Assembly: GCA_027186245.1 (NCBI GenBank)
Contig: CP114484.1
Location: 3,298,501-3,362,500, forward strand
Origin: Coriaria nepalensis
Lineage: Eukaryota; Streptophyta; Magnoliopsida; Cucurbitales; Coriariaceae
Direction of reading: 5' to 3'
DNA: 64,000 nt
Part shown: positions 1 through 11,930 of the stretch, piece by piece
Numbering within the stretch: the first letter of the stretch is position 1
How the letters are laid out: each line of letters begins with the position of its first letter
Notes under the pieces: model-generated
The model's input: only the letters and a program-made list of their open reading frames with translations
What the model was told of the DNA's origin: nothing
The model's database searches: none
Program-made: the position numbers and the translations under genes

Positions 1-135
1 CAGGGAAATTTAATCTCCATGATTTTGGCAAATAGGATGTTCGATACCAAAAGATGTCATGGGCCATAGCCTCATGCTTTTTCCTTTGTTTTCTCATGTA
101 TTTTAAATCATGACATGCCAGATCATTCCTTGCAG

Positions 136-3100
136 GTGCTTCTGGGTGAGGGTTATGATGGTGCAGCTGCTGACATATGGTCATGTGGAGTCATTCTCTA
201 TGTTCTAATGGCTGGGTATCTGCCATTTTCAGTTATAGATCTTCCCACTCTATACAAAAAAGTAAGTTACCATCACTTTCCTTTTATAATTTTAATAGAG
301 TAGTGTTGCTAATTTTATAATGGTATAATAGTTCCTTCGCAAACCAGGTACATAACAAATTTCATCTTCTCCGCATTTATAATGGCTTACCACCTTCATT
401 TTCATGAGACAGACCATTCTTACCCTGTACACAAGTTCTGCTAAGTTCATTCTTCTTTCAAGAAGTGTAGACTATAAATATGTATATATATATCCCCCCT
501 GCCCTTAATTGTAAATTATTGATATGGAAGTACGTTTATGAATGCATTGTCTTTATCTCTCACCCATAAACACAATTTTGTTTATTTTAATAATTGTTCT
601 GTTCATGAAAAAAATTAGTGATTCACCCCCCTTCTCTCTCTCTCTCTCCCTCCCCCAGCCCCACTATTTTGGTGGTATCTTTGGTTGTTGAAATTTTCAT
701 GAAAGAATGGTATACATACAGTCTTTCCTTTATGAACACTGTCCCTCTATTCTTTTCTGCCCTTCCATTTTATTGTAGATTTTCTCCTCATGTTAACATG
801 CCAAAGTTTCCAATATTTTATCCTGTCTCTGTCTCTAATGTACGCATGTGAAAATGTGGATTATCTCTGAGTGGGTCGAATATGGATAGATTTGTGTGGT
901 CACTTGGAAACTATGATGATGAGCTTCTGACTTATCTTCTTTTTTATATGTAGATAACTGCAGCAGAGTTTTCTTGTCCCATTTGGTTCTCTCCTGGGGC
1001 AAAGTCACTAATACAAAAGATTCTTGATCCCAACCCTAAAACTGTGAGTATCTTACTTAATTTGCTTGTATCCAATTACAAAACAGCAAACATATATGAT
1101 GTTCCCCACATTCAGATGCTTGTCTATCAACTTGTCCTTTATTATAATTGTTTACCTCTCTTTAGATGTGAATAAATTCCAAATGGCTTCTTGATGACTT
1201 GAATCACTACATGGCTATGACTCTAGGTATTATACCTTCAGTTCCAATGCTTTTCTAGACCTTGGGGCCTAGATGTTGCTTTTATATTCAGTTTCACTTA
1301 GTTTAGGTAATTCCAAATATATGATTTGTTAAGGGGCATGTTACATAAGTGTCTCTTACTAAATTCTTTGTATGTACACATACTTGAAGTGCTAAGCTAG
1401 GTATGAATTCTTTGTTGAAGTCTTATTTCTGGGTCCATGCAGCGCATTCAAATTCAAGAAATCAGAAAAGATCCATGGTTTCGGAAAAACTACATCCCTG
1501 CCAAACTTAGGGAAACTCAGGATGTAAATTTGGATGATGTCCGTGCTGTTTTTGAGGACATTGAGGTGCGCTATTGTTTCTATTTCCCTCTCTATGGTTG
1601 GTTGCTTGTTAACAAATTTCCTTTTCTGGCTGTACGAGGTTATTTTTCTGTGTATTAGGATGTTAAACTTGTCATGATTTTTGTTCTCAAAAGAAAGAGA
1701 GAAAAAATAAAATTGTCTTTATTCTCCAGAATATTTATTTGCTAAGCTTCTTTGTTTCTGAAGTTGGTACTTGTCCTATATAGCAGGAGAAATATGCTGC
1801 TGAGCAGTCAACAGCAGATAAAGAGGGTGGTCCTTTGATAATGAATGCATTTGAGATGATTACCTTATCTCAAGGATTGAATCTATCAGCTCTATTTGAC
1901 AGGCGTCAAGTATGATAGCCTTCATCTGTCTTCCGTCGTTGATACCTACCTAATAGATATGATATTTGATTTAGTTTAGACTTCCACGAGCTTATTAATA
2001 TGTCCTACCAACATCTGTGTTTTCATATGGTAGTATCAGATTTTACTATAATTAGTTTGACTTGGTTAATATGTCGCCCTTGCCTATTCGTTCTGACTTC
2101 TGTGGCACTTTAAATATTTTGAATGAATATTGTTTGCTTATGAGGTTTTGACACCTATTTTAATGCATTCACCAGCAAGCAAAGTTTTCTAGGGTTTATA
2201 ACGAAAAAGTTGCATAAATGAGAGAGCATATGAGTTTATTAGCATGGGCTTTCTGATTAGCTTCATTAGGCCAAGACTTGGAACCTCAATCTTAAATTGT
2301 GTATTCTTTTTGTGCTGTGTGATTATTTCTCATTTAGCTTTAGTTATCAGATGTGAAACTTCTTAAAAACTCTTTCCCTGTCTAAATCTCTTTCTCACTT
2401 TAAATTAATTTATCTCTGTGGCAGGATTATATAAAGCGGCAAACACGCTTTGTTTCCCGTGAACCACCCCATGTTATAATGTCAACAATTGAAGCCGTAG
2501 CAGAGTCAATGAGTCTAAAGGCCCATACACGCCAATACAAGGTCTGCTGCATGTGAACTACTTTAAAAATATAATCTTATCTTTTCAAAGTATCCTTCAA
2601 TTGGGCACCTGACACTGAAACAGGATTTCATTTTTCAAATTTTTTTTTGTTCTGTCTTTTAGAGTCACTATGAACCTGCTGAAAAGTAGTGGAGAGCTGC
2701 AAAGCTGATTTGTTTGGTTTCTTGCACCATTTTGAAAATCGAACTTGACAAAGTGCTTCATTTAGTTTTTTGATTAATTCAAAACAGTTCTAAAATGTAG
2801 TCTATCTATGTGTAGTTTAAGACACCACAAATTTTTCAAAAAACTGAGCAACTATTTGAGTCTCTTAAATCCTTTCTCACCTATTCATTAAAAATTTCCT
2901 TGTAGACGAGACTGGAAGGAACCTCCGCAAACAAGGGTGGACAATTTGCAGTTGTTATCGAGGTAACACTAGATAAAAATATGATATGATGTTAAAAGAT
3001 CTCAAAATACTAATGACATCTATACCATTTTTTTTTCTTTTCTTTTCTTGGATATTGTTTATAGGTATATGAAGTTGCATCATCTCTTTTCATGGTCGAT

Positions 3101-3332
3101 TGTCGTAAGGCTGCTGGAGAAACTCTTGAATATCACAAGGTAAAACTCTCTACTAGTTTCAAAATGGACCAAGAAAATATGAGGATGTTTTCTTCTTCTC
3201 ATTGAGATGATGTGCTGGATTTGGCGGTTCTTACAGTTTTACAAGAACCTATGTGTGAAGCTAGAAGATATCATATTGAAACCAAAGGAAGGTATGGTGG
3301 ATTCTGGTCTATTTAGAACCATGACTTGCTGA
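136..3332 (+). CDS. CIPK: CBL-interacting protein kinase (CIPK/SnRK3), 3' part of gene
   Basis: Ser/Thr kinase that is activated by calcium-loaded CBL sensors. The N-terminal kinase lobe and activation loop lie left of the window. Eight coding exons join in frame, all phase 0: 136-261, 954-1043, 1443-1565, 1787-1909, 2425-2541, 2906-2962, 3065-3139 and 3237-3332, with GT-AG borders throughout. Exon 1 carries the kinase subdomain IX pattern [19 protein letters not shown]. The next two end the kinase domain ([16 protein letters not shown]). Exon 4 has the CBL-binding NAF motif ([18 protein letters not shown]). Exons 5-8 form the PPI/C-terminal regulatory region ([30 protein letters not shown]). 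The many introns place it in the intron-rich CIPK clade. The exact paralogue cannot be fixed without the missing 5' half. The reading frame shows no damage. Confidence 0.95.
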
Positions 3333-3659
3333 TCCACTTCTCTGGATGTGATGCAAGTCACCGGAGCAGGCTGGCACTCTAAAAGCCATTCCTTGTCAGG
3401 ACAAAGTCGTAAATATCGCACAGACAAGCCGTTCTTGTGGGAAAATCTATATGCTTTACTTGTGCTTTATTGCCCCCGTAGTTTTCGGTGTATGTCAAGT
3501 TTAATGGAGAGAAAAAATAATAATAACTCAAAACACTAATTGACTAAGATAATCGGGCTACAATGAAGGTCACCTTGGATTGTATGAGTGATGCAAGAAC
3601 GAAGAATCTTCGGTGTTATATATGTACATATAAATCTATTTGTTGACTTGTATTACTAC
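3333..3659 (+). other. CIPK 3' untranslated and downstream sequence
   Basis: Follows the CIPK stop directly and holds no convincing ORF. It probably contains the 3' UTR. I see no clear single poly(A) signal. Confidence 0.4.
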
Positions 3660-3792
3660 CATGGGCCGGGAGGTTTCAGGTTCGAGTGACCTTGTGGATG
3701 AGATGGGTTGGCTCAGTAATAAATTTTGTCAGTGTCTTTGGGATAGCAGGGGAACCTGCTTTGATCAGAAAATAAATAAAATAAAATAAAAA
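3660..3792 (+). mobile_element. possible SINE remnant
   Basis: Contains a Pol III box B-like string, GGTTCGAGTGACC, near 3680. About 100 bp of unique body and an A-rich tail of AAATA repeats (3769-3792) follow. No convincing A box and only a weak flanking duplication (ACTTGTATTAC before, ACTTCTACTA after), so it may be 5'-truncated or fortuitous. Confidence 0.3.
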
Positions 3793-4144
3793 ACTTCTAC
3801 TATTAGCTTGTTTCTTTGGTCTTTATTTTCTTGGTTCTTTCTTATTTGCCTGTTCTGTAATAGATTAAGCACTTAATTAAGTAATACTTAGTAAGTATGA
3901 TCTCATGTACGCTATTTGGACAAACTGTAGAACAGAACAAGTTTCGTACCTTCGCTTGATTCCTAAGGTATTCTATTGCATAAACACCATATCTTATTAA
4001 TCAAAGAATCCACTTGTGATCACATGGATAGCATGCTAAAAACGACCGTATGGTCTCATAAAGATGATACCTGTGGCGTGTGGGCCTAATTTTTGGTTAG
4101 ATTTTGTAGATGCAAACTCAAAATGATTGAGTCCAAGCTGAATT
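3793..4144. other. spacer between CIPK and LINE
   Basis: AT-rich, no ORF or repeat structure recognised. Confidence 0.4.
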
Positions 4145-4269
4145 TTGAGCTCAAACTGGATTAGAAAAGTTGATCCAAATGAAACCCTTCAAAAAAAAAA
4201 AAAGCCAAACCCCCAAAACAAACTCCCATTTTGGTTGACTTGGGGTATCAGGATAAAACGCCAAAACTA

Positions 4270-7200
4270 TTCGAATTTGAAATCATGTGGACTTCTCATG
4301 AGCAGTGTGAAGGGATTGTTTCTGAAGGCTGGCAGGAGGTTTTCCTTGAGTCCTATGCTTTCCAGTGAGTCCAAAAACTCAAAAGGTGCAGAAATAAGCT
4401 TTTGAAGTGGAGTAAGAAGTGTTCTGTGAATAACAAGAAAATGATTGAAGAGTTGGGCAGAGAGTTAGCTGTGCTTCAAAATGATACTCCTACTGTTGAG
4501 AACAGAATAGAAACTAAATCCATTTTATCCAAGATCGAGGAGGCTTGGGTGAGAGAAGAGCAAAAAGGCTAGGGTGAATTGGCTAGCCTATGGAGATAAA
4601 AGTACTAGGTTTTTTCACCAAACTGTTTAGAATAAGAAGCAAAGAAATAAGGTGTTGAGGTTGAAAGACTCTCTGGGGAATTGGATGGACAAGTCTTCTC
4701 AAATAGAAGGTGAATTTAAGAAGTTTTACGAAAAGTTGTTTCTCTCTGGTGGTGATAGGGATTGAGGCAATGTGTTGGATTGTGTTCCTAGTGTGGTTGG
4801 GAAGGAGATCAATGACAATTTTTACTGGTATGGTTACGGACCAAGAAATTAAAGCGGTTGTTTTCCAAATGGGTCCTTATAAAGCTCCTGGTCCAGACGG
4901 TTTAATGGCTTCTTCTATCAAACATACTGGAAGACTACCAAGGAAGTTGTTTCTAAGGCAGTCAAGGATTTCTTTAAGCATGGAAAAATGTCACAGGAAT
5001 TGAACCATACTGACATCATTCCTGCTCCTAAGGTTAAAGGGCCAGAGTTTGTTTCTCAATTTAGGCCTATTAGCTTGTGCTCATATGGTTACAAAATCGG
5101 CTCTAAAATCATTGTTAATAGGTTAAAGCCTTTTTTGGAGGTTCTTATTTCTCAAAACCAAGGGTGCTTTTGTTCCTAAGAGGCAAATCCAGGATAATAT
5201 CATTATGGCACAAAAGGTTTTTCATCATTTGAGACTTAAGAAGAAATGGAAGAAATTTGAGCTGCCTCTCAAGATGGGATATAAATAAAGCTTATGATAG
5301 GGTGGAGTGGGACTTTCTTGAGGCAGTTATGATTAAAATGGTATTTGCTAGTAAATGGGTTCAATGGATTTTAGAGTGTGTGTCCACTGGGTCTTACTCT
5401 CTGGTTCTCGATAGGAAAAAGTTTTGTAGTTTTGTTCCTTCAAGGGGGCTAAGGCAGGGCGATCCTATTTCGCCCTATCTGTTCCTTTTGGTGGCATATG
5501 TCTTATCTAGGAGGATGGAAAAAGCTATTTTGTTGGGAGAAATAAGAGGGCTAAAACTGGGGAGGCATTGTCCTATCTTGTCTCATTTGTTCTTTGCAGT
5601 TGTCTCGCTGTTTTTTATTGAAGCTAAAAAGCAGAATTGTAGAGCTTTGATGGGTCTTATTTAGGAGTGTTGTGTGGCGTTAGGTCATTGCATCGATAAC
5701 TTTAGGACTTATTTGGGGATTCAGACTCTTTGGGGTAAATCGAAATACGAGGTGTTTGCTTATATTAAGGAGTATATTATCTCTGAGCTGAAGTCTTGGA
5801 AGCACGAGTTTCGTTATAGTGGGGGAAAAAAGGTTTTGATTAGAACTGTGGCTCTCGCTATCTATAATTATGTAATGTCCAGTTTCAGTCTTTCTAAAAA
5901 GCTTTGTAACGAGATTAATGGGGTATAGCTAAGTTTTGGTAGGGGTTGGTTAATGATGAGAGAAGGATTCATTGGATCAGTTGGGAAAGGCTTACTAAGG
6001 CTAAGTGAGATGGAGGGATGAATTTTAAGGATCTTGGGGACTTCAATAGAGCATTACTAGCTAAACAATTCCGGAGGTTATCTAATAGTCCTAATGCGCT
6101 GTGGGCTGAAGTGTTAAAAAGGCTCTATTTTCATCTGGATAATCCTTGGGAGGCTAGGAAGAGGGCGAAAGCTTCGTGGGCTTGGGTGAGTGTTTGGGTG
6201 GGGAGGGATGCAATATAAAATGAGTTGGTTTGGAGGATTGGTTGTGGGAAGGCAGTTGATATTTGGGAGGACAGGCAAGGTACCTTTAAAAAATTTTGAG
6301 CCTCTTGTGAGTTCGTGTGAGAAGCTAGTGGGAGATCCTTTGAAGGTTTATGAGCTTATTGATTTTAAAGATAAGAGGTGGAGAGTGGAGACCCTTAATG
6401 ATTCTGTTTATGAAGATGTTAAACATGCTATAAATTATATTTCTATCCTTAGTGTTCTGAGTTTGATAAGCTAATGTGGCCATTGAGAAATGAGGGAACA
6501 TATACGGTGAAGTCTGGTTATAGGAGCATTAAAAAGAAACATACTATAGCTGCTAGTAAAAAACCTTCGGTCTCAAGAGTTATATATAAGCCAAAAAGTT
6601 TGGAATTGGATCTGGAATGAACCTGCTACACTAAAAGATCGGATCTTTTCTTTGGAAGGCTTGTTTGGGTGCCTAGGGTACAAAGGCTCAACTTTGGAAA
6701 AGGAAGTGTTCCCTTTCTTTGATTTGTCCCTTATGTAATGTTGCTGAAGAGACGGTGGAGCATGCTATTATCCTCTGTGAGTGGTCTCTCTGTGTCTAGT
6801 TTGGGGGATCCTCGGGTTTGAAGATTAAAAAATAGATTGATAGTACTTTTGATAGGTGAATTTTGAATTGTTTTAGTTCAGAGGGACTTTTGATAGGTGA
6901 ATTTTGAATTGTTTTAGTTCAGAGGGACTATTGATAGTTGAATCTTGAATTGTTTGAGTTCAGAGGGCTTTCTAAATGATGCGAGTTTGGTTACTTACTT
7001 TGCCTACTCTTGTTGGTCTACCTGGAAGTTTCGGTGCAAAGCGGTGATTGAGGGAGCCCAATTAGACTGTAGTGAAAGTATTGAGATTATTAATTTGCGG
7101 GTGGATGAGTTTGTGAATAACAAGTCCATTCTTTGGTCTTTAATAGGATAAGAATGTTTGTGAGAATATACTTATATCTTGGTCCCCCCCTAATTTAGGA

Positions 7201-7720
7201 TTTGTGAAGGTTAATTGTGATGTTGCGGTTGCTCCTGGTAGTGGGATGGCGAGTTTTAGGGTGGTGATCAGTGGCGGGGTCTAGATTGTTTGCGTTTGCA
7301 TCCTCTGTCTGGGTTGTGGAAGCGATGGCCTTAATAGAGGGGTTTAGGTTGGCTATTGAAAAGGGCTTTTACAAATGTGACCTTTGAAGGGGATGCAACT
7401 TTGGTTTATGGACAAAATTGTGAAACTGATGTCTTGGAGTGACTGGAGGATGGAGGACGGACACCTTAAAAACCTTCCGTGATTTGATTTATTTCTTTGA
7501 TTGTTAGAGGCCTGGTCAGAAGATCAGCTACTCAGGCGACTGATTGGGTTGCCTCTAATATCGCTGTGGAGATGTGCCCAGAAAATGGTTGGGTCTCTCT
7601 AAGCCCCCTTCTCTATTGCGTTTGATATTAGGAACTGATTCCCTAGCTGCTTTTGTTGCACGTTCTGGTTTTGATGGTGGGTTGGACGTTTCTTCGGTAG
7701 AGAGGAGTTTTGAAGCTGTT
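4270..7720 (+). pseudogene. LINE ORF2 (RT, zf-RVT, RNase H), dead
   Basis: Reverse-transcription polyprotein of a plant L1-type LINE, now broken. A linker with FEFEIMW starts at 4270. RT motifs are KAPGPDG near 4880, QFRPISLCSYGYKI near 5060, WDINKAYDRVEWDFLEAV near 5275 and SRGLRQGDPISPYLF near 5440. The FADD catalytic box is replaced by FAVV near 5596, so both metal-binding aspartates are lost. A zf-RVT finger with CPLC and HAIILCEW spacing lies at about 6650-6790. An RNase H start (WSPPNLGFVKVNCD) lies at about 7171-7215. Many stops and frame changes, for example at 4377, 4571, 4764 and 5287. Certain as to family, certain to be non-functional. Confidence 0.88.
6845..6967 (+). repeat. three tandem copies of a 41-bp unit inside the LINE
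   Basis: Copies at 6845-6885, 6886-6926 and 6927-6967. The first two are identical and the third carries a few substitutions. The unit contains GATAGGTGAATTTTGAATTG. The array sits between the zinc-finger and RNase H parts of the dead ORF2, so it probably arose after inactivation. Confidence 0.9.
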
Positions 7721-7983
7721 GGGATTGGTTAATATGGATGGCTCTCTTTCTGGATTTTGCTTCTGAGTTCTTCACTTTTGTTTCTGAGATCTAGGCATGT
7801 GTTAATGGGGGTGCTAGGGTTTTGTTGTTGGAGATTTTGGATTTGTGGTGGAAGGTATAGGATGAGGACTGTTTTTATTTTCCTCTGCCGTTGGTTCGTT
7901 GGTATTTTTCTCAGTTTGCTGATTTGTTGGTTTGTAGGGCTGCTGCCTTCTTCTCTTGTGGTTGGTTTCTTGTAGGTTGTTTT

Positions 7984-8597
7984 TGTTAGAAACCGCTTGT
8001 TTTGGGTCGACAACTAGATGTTCGATAGGTCGACGTACTCATTGGCTCGATTACTCAATGCACTCAAAGAGTTCGATTGCTCGACGTACTAGACAGGTCT
8101 AAGGGCTAAAGTACTCAAAGGGTTGGAATACTCGATAGGTCGATGGTCGATGGGTCAACGAGTCGACATACTCGACGGTTGCAGTTTATTTGTTGCTTGT
8201 AGAATAAGTCATTATTTTTGTGTGTGATGGTCGGATCTTTATTTCCATCACTCATTATTTATTGTTTTGATTGTACTGATCAAGTTTTTGAACTCAACAA
8301 CTATGTTTAGATCAGGTTTGTCTATTGGACTCTTTGACAGCATGATGAATTGCTTATACAATATGCTACTGTAGAAGCCATACTTTTGTGGTTTGTGATG
8401 TAATATCATTAGTTGTATTAATCTTTAGCTTTCAATTTTGTTTTTACTTGATTTAAGAGATACAATTGGTAGCCTTGTAATTTGTTTTGATATGTTGTTA
8501 TTTATGTTGTAAACATTCAAGTTTAATTCAATCTGGTTTTTTCTACAGTTTTTTACACTTCCTCTGTTCTCATTTATTTGAGTTCTGTTTTCTAACA
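7984..8597 (+). repeat. Copia 5' LTR
   Basis: 614 bp, TG...CA ends. Its 5' part contains several degenerate copies of GTCGACGTACTC-like sequence (about 8005-8180). Clearly alignable with the 3' LTR but with many substitutions and a ~30-bp length difference, so the insertion is not recent. Confidence 0.88.
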
Positions 8598-8610
8598 TGA
8601 TATTAGAGCC
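8598..8610 (+). promoter_or_regulatory. Copia primer-binding site (degenerate)
   Basis: TGATATTAGAGCC directly follows the LTR. It matches the common Copia site TGGTATCAGAGC (initiator Met-tRNA) with two substitutions over its first 12 bases. Confidence 0.75.
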
Positions 8611-8689
8611 TCAATCTTAAAGAGAATCAGTGTAAGCCTAGATTCTTCATGTCAAACCCTCTTAAGTTTTGTTTCACCATAATCAAACT

Positions 8690-10443
8690 ATGTCGAATCC
8701 AAATCAAGTAAGTTTGCCTTCACCACCAGTATTTAATGGGAAGAAGTATCATATTTGGAGTGAAACAATATAAAACTACCTGATTGCATTTGATCTATGA
8801 GAAGCTGTTGAAGAATGGTAAGATCCACTTGTCGAGGATGCTAACCTCAAAGTGAATTAATCGAAGGCAGATAAGGAGAGAAAATAGAAAAATTTTAGAG
8901 TCATGACTATCATCCAGGCAGTCATTTCTAATAAAATCTATACTAGAATTCTTGGTGTAAAAAAATACTAAGATAGCATGGGAAACACTCAAATCTGAGT
9001 TTCATGACACCAAGAGAGTTCATGCAGTTAATCTCTTAGTTGCTAGGAGAAATTTCTAAGTTCTAAGGATGAAAAAAGATGAACTAGTGTAAGCTTATAT
9101 AGAAAAGATGAATGAAGTTTTCAGCCAAATGAGGATACTTTGTGATGATATATCTGAGTCAGAGATAGTAAACAAGGTGTTAATATCTCTGCCATCAAAG
9201 ATTTATCTACTCTCACTCTTTGTGAGTTAATGGGGTATGTGTAAGCTAATGAGAAGAGACATTCGAATAAAGCAAGTGTCATGTCTAAAGGTTCTCTATT
9301 AGCTAAGCACAAAAAGCCTTGGAAGAAAGAAAATCAGACAAGCAGCTCAAGGGTCTAGTGTGACAACACGAAGCAAAAAGTTTTGTTGTAAGAAAAAGGG
9401 TCATACTAAGAAGTTTTGTTGGAGCAAGAACAAGGTTGAATGCTCAATCTGTAAGATGCTTGGGCATGTGGATAAAAACTGCAAGAGAAAGTCTTCTAAA
9501 GCTAGACTCTCATCTCAGCAAGCAAGTGTAGCAGAATAAGAAGAATACTTGTTCATGGCTCACTCAAATTTTGAGTCCAAGAAAGAATGGAGTGAGAGTG
9601 GATTTTCTAACCACATTTCACATGATCTTGGTCTATTTGAGATAATAGATAAGAATTTTTTAACCAACATAATAGTGGGAAATGGAGAAACAATTCGAGC
9701 TCATGGCAAAGGAATTGTTGCTATACAAACCAATGGTGGAATCAGTCATGTAGCCAATGTGTTATATGTGCCTGACATCAATCGGAATTTGCTGAGTGTA
9801 GGGAAGATGATGAAGTATGGATACACTCTAATGTTTAGATGAGCTCATTGTATTATTCATGATGCTCAGCTAAATAAAGTGGTCAAAGTACCAATTTAGC
9901 AAAATTGCTTCATTGTAGATTAGAGACATCAAGCATTGTCATGTAGAGAAGTAGATGCTTGGACAGAGCACAAACATTTTGGCCATTTTGATCTCAAGTC
10001 TATCAAGAAGCTAAACTCAAAAGGTCTTACAAAAGACATGCTTTCTGTTCAACCTCAACCTGAAGTTTGTGAAGGTTGTCAACTTGGAAAAAAGAAGAAG
10101 TTTTCAAAAATTCAAGGTACAAGGGTCATGGAGAAGCTTGAGCTAATTCACTTTGATGTGTGCAGACCTCTTAAGGTATCACTAAGTGTCCAAAGATTCA
10201 AATCACTTGATGATGTCTATCAAAAGTGCAACATTGTTGTTTCTGAACCAATGACATTCAATGAAGCTTTACTGGATGAGCATTCAAAAAAATGCAATGA
10301 AAGAGGAGATGGCCATGATTGAGAAAAATCAGACTTGGAAGTTGGTTGAGAGGCCAAAACAACAAAATGTGATTAGAGTCAAATGGATCTTCAAACTCAA
10401 ACATGGAAGGCTAAAAGTGATTCCCAAACCAATCAAGGAGGAT
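8690..10443 (+). pseudogene. Copia gag-pol remnant with internal deletions
   Basis: The gag start reads MSNPNQVSLPSPPVFNGKKYHIW, then breaks with frequent stops. A CCHC zinc knuckle (CSICKMLGHVDKNC) lies near 9440-9485. The protease region near 9586 reads WSESGFSNHISHD, where the usual DSG triad is ESG. The pre-integrase domain (HFGH, CEGCQLGKKKKF) lies at about 9970-10120. At about 10180 the sequence jumps straight to the pre-RT segment (FKSLDDVYQKCN), so the integrase core is missing. RT stops after VKWIFKLKHGRLK near 10415, where it joins sequence next to the 3' LTR, so the rest of RT and RNase H are also missing. Non-autonomous and dead. Confidence 0.88.
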
Positions 10444-11028
10444 TGTTAGAAACTGCATGTTTTGGGTCGACGGCTCGATGCTTGATGGGTCGACGTACTC
10501 ATTGGCTCGATTGCTCAAGGCACTCAAAGAGGTCGATTGCCTGACGTACTCAACGGGTCGAAAGGTCGAAGTACTCGATAGGTCGACGTAATCAATAGCT
10601 GCAATTTGTCTGTTTGCTTATAAAATAAGTCAAAAGTTATTTTTGTGTGTGATGGTTGGATATTTACTTCTATCACTCATTATCCATTGTTTTGGTTGTA
10701 CTGATCAAGTTTTTGAAATCAATAACCATGTTTGGATCGGGTTTGTCCCTTCTACTCTTTAACAACATAATGAATTGCTTTTGTAGTATGCTTTGTTGCA
10801 GAAGAAGCTATATTTTTCTGGTTTGTGATATAATTGATCATTAGTTGTATTAGTCTTTAACTTTCAATCTTATTTTTACTTGATTTAAGAGATGTAGTTG
10901 GCAGCTTTATAATTTATTTCGATGTTGCTATATATGTTGCAAATATTCAAGTTTAATATTATCTAATTTTTTCTGCAATTTTTTTACACTTGTTCTATTT
11001 TTATTTATTTGAGTTCTATTTTCTAACA
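10444..11028 (+). repeat. Copia 3' LTR
   Basis: 585 bp, begins TGTTAGAAACTGC and ends TTCTAACA; partner of 7984-8597. Confidence 0.88.
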
Positions 11029-11360
11029 CTTTTTTCTGAATTCGGTGGTGGTGGCTTTGGTTTCCTTCGGTCTTTTTTTTGCTCCCTTAAGATGATTTCT
11101 TAGATCCGGTTTTGGCTAGTTTGCTTGTAGTGGGTTTAGCTTTGACCTTTCTTTGTTTTTGTTTTGTCTTAGTTTTTTCTCTTGTTAGCGCGTGGTTGTA
11201 GGCTTTCTGCTTCTGAGCTTCAGGCTTCTCCCGAGTAGTGGTTTGTTGGACTGGCTGTATTTTGTTTGTTTGTTTGTATTTTGGCTGTATTTTGGTTAGT
11301 TTGCTTGTAGGCTTTCTTTGTTTGTATTTTGTTTCCTTTATTTCGTTCTTCTTGGACAAA
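11029..11360 (+). mobile_element. LINE 3' tail beyond the Copia insertion (inferred)
   Basis: G/T-rich sequence with the same composition as 7740-7983 and no ORF. Its position on the other side of the Copia target site makes it the likely continuation of the LINE 3' UTR. No poly(A) tail is obvious, so the right border is approximate. Confidence 0.5.
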
Positions 11361-11930
11361 ATAGATGTTGTTGAGCTTTATTCATTCTGATATGATGTAA
11401 GTAAATAGATCATATTACAGAGCACAATCTCTAAGCAAGTAAGCCAGAGACACGCCCCAACCTGATCTTTGGGGAAAAAAAAAAGAGTAAGCCGGCAACA
11501 AGGTTGTCGCAGCATATCACAATAGGTTTAAAAACAGAACCTGAACCATATGGGGACCCTTTTACAGACTCAATAGTCAATACTAGTTAGTAGGCCCTCA
11601 AATTAACACTTTCAGAAGGCTGGACATATTGATAAGGTAAAACATTAAGAATATAACAGATCGTTCATCCAGACAAAACACAGGGGAAAAAGGTCAAACC
11701 TAGAACCAGGACTTGGTAACGGAATTCTCGAGGAAAATTAAACAGCAGAACAAGCAAGCTTTCCAACCTATATACCATCAAGGAATGCTTGTAAAAACAA
11801 GTAAATGAAAAAATCAGCCATTTACGTCCCCCTTGAAAAACAACCAAAGCCACTGAACAAGTAACACCATTTTAATCCCCACTCTCCTTAAAAGACCCAA
11901 AAAACCAAGTTGAATGATCTTTATATCCGC
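11361..11930 (-). promoter_or_regulatory. EBF 3' UTR / downstream region with U-rich stretches
   Basis: Downstream of the EBF stop on the minus strand. A-runs on the plus strand (about 11472-11482, 11686-11692, 11808-11814, 11897-11904) become U-runs in the transcript. EBF1/2 3' UTRs of Arabidopsis carry poly-U motifs through which EIN2 represses translation. Whether these runs do so is inference. The UTR end is not defined. Confidence 0.4.

Larger units (their letters stand above)
4145..7983 (+). mobile_element. LINE (plant L1 type), 5'-truncated, body segment
   Basis: Non-LTR retrotransposon interrupted on its right by a Copia element at 7984-11028; its 3' tail resumes at 11029. The endonuclease domain is absent, so the copy is 5'-truncated near 4145-4260. 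Recognisable parts in order are the linker after the endonuclease, the reverse transcriptase, a zf-RVT zinc finger and the start of an RNase H domain, with stops and frameshifts throughout. Confidence 0.85.
7984..11028 (+). mobile_element. Ty1/Copia retrotransposon nested in the LINE
   Basis: Two related LTRs (7984-8597 and 10444-11028) begin TGTTAGAA and end TTCTAACA. A Copia-type primer-binding site follows the 5' LTR, and a short purine stretch (AAGGAGGA) precedes the 3' LTR. The flanking bases are GTTTT on the left and CTTTT on the right, a 4/5 match to a 5-bp target duplication. The LINE tail continues on the far side. At ~3.0 kb the element is well short of the usual autonomous length because pol is largely deleted. 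Confidence 0.88.
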
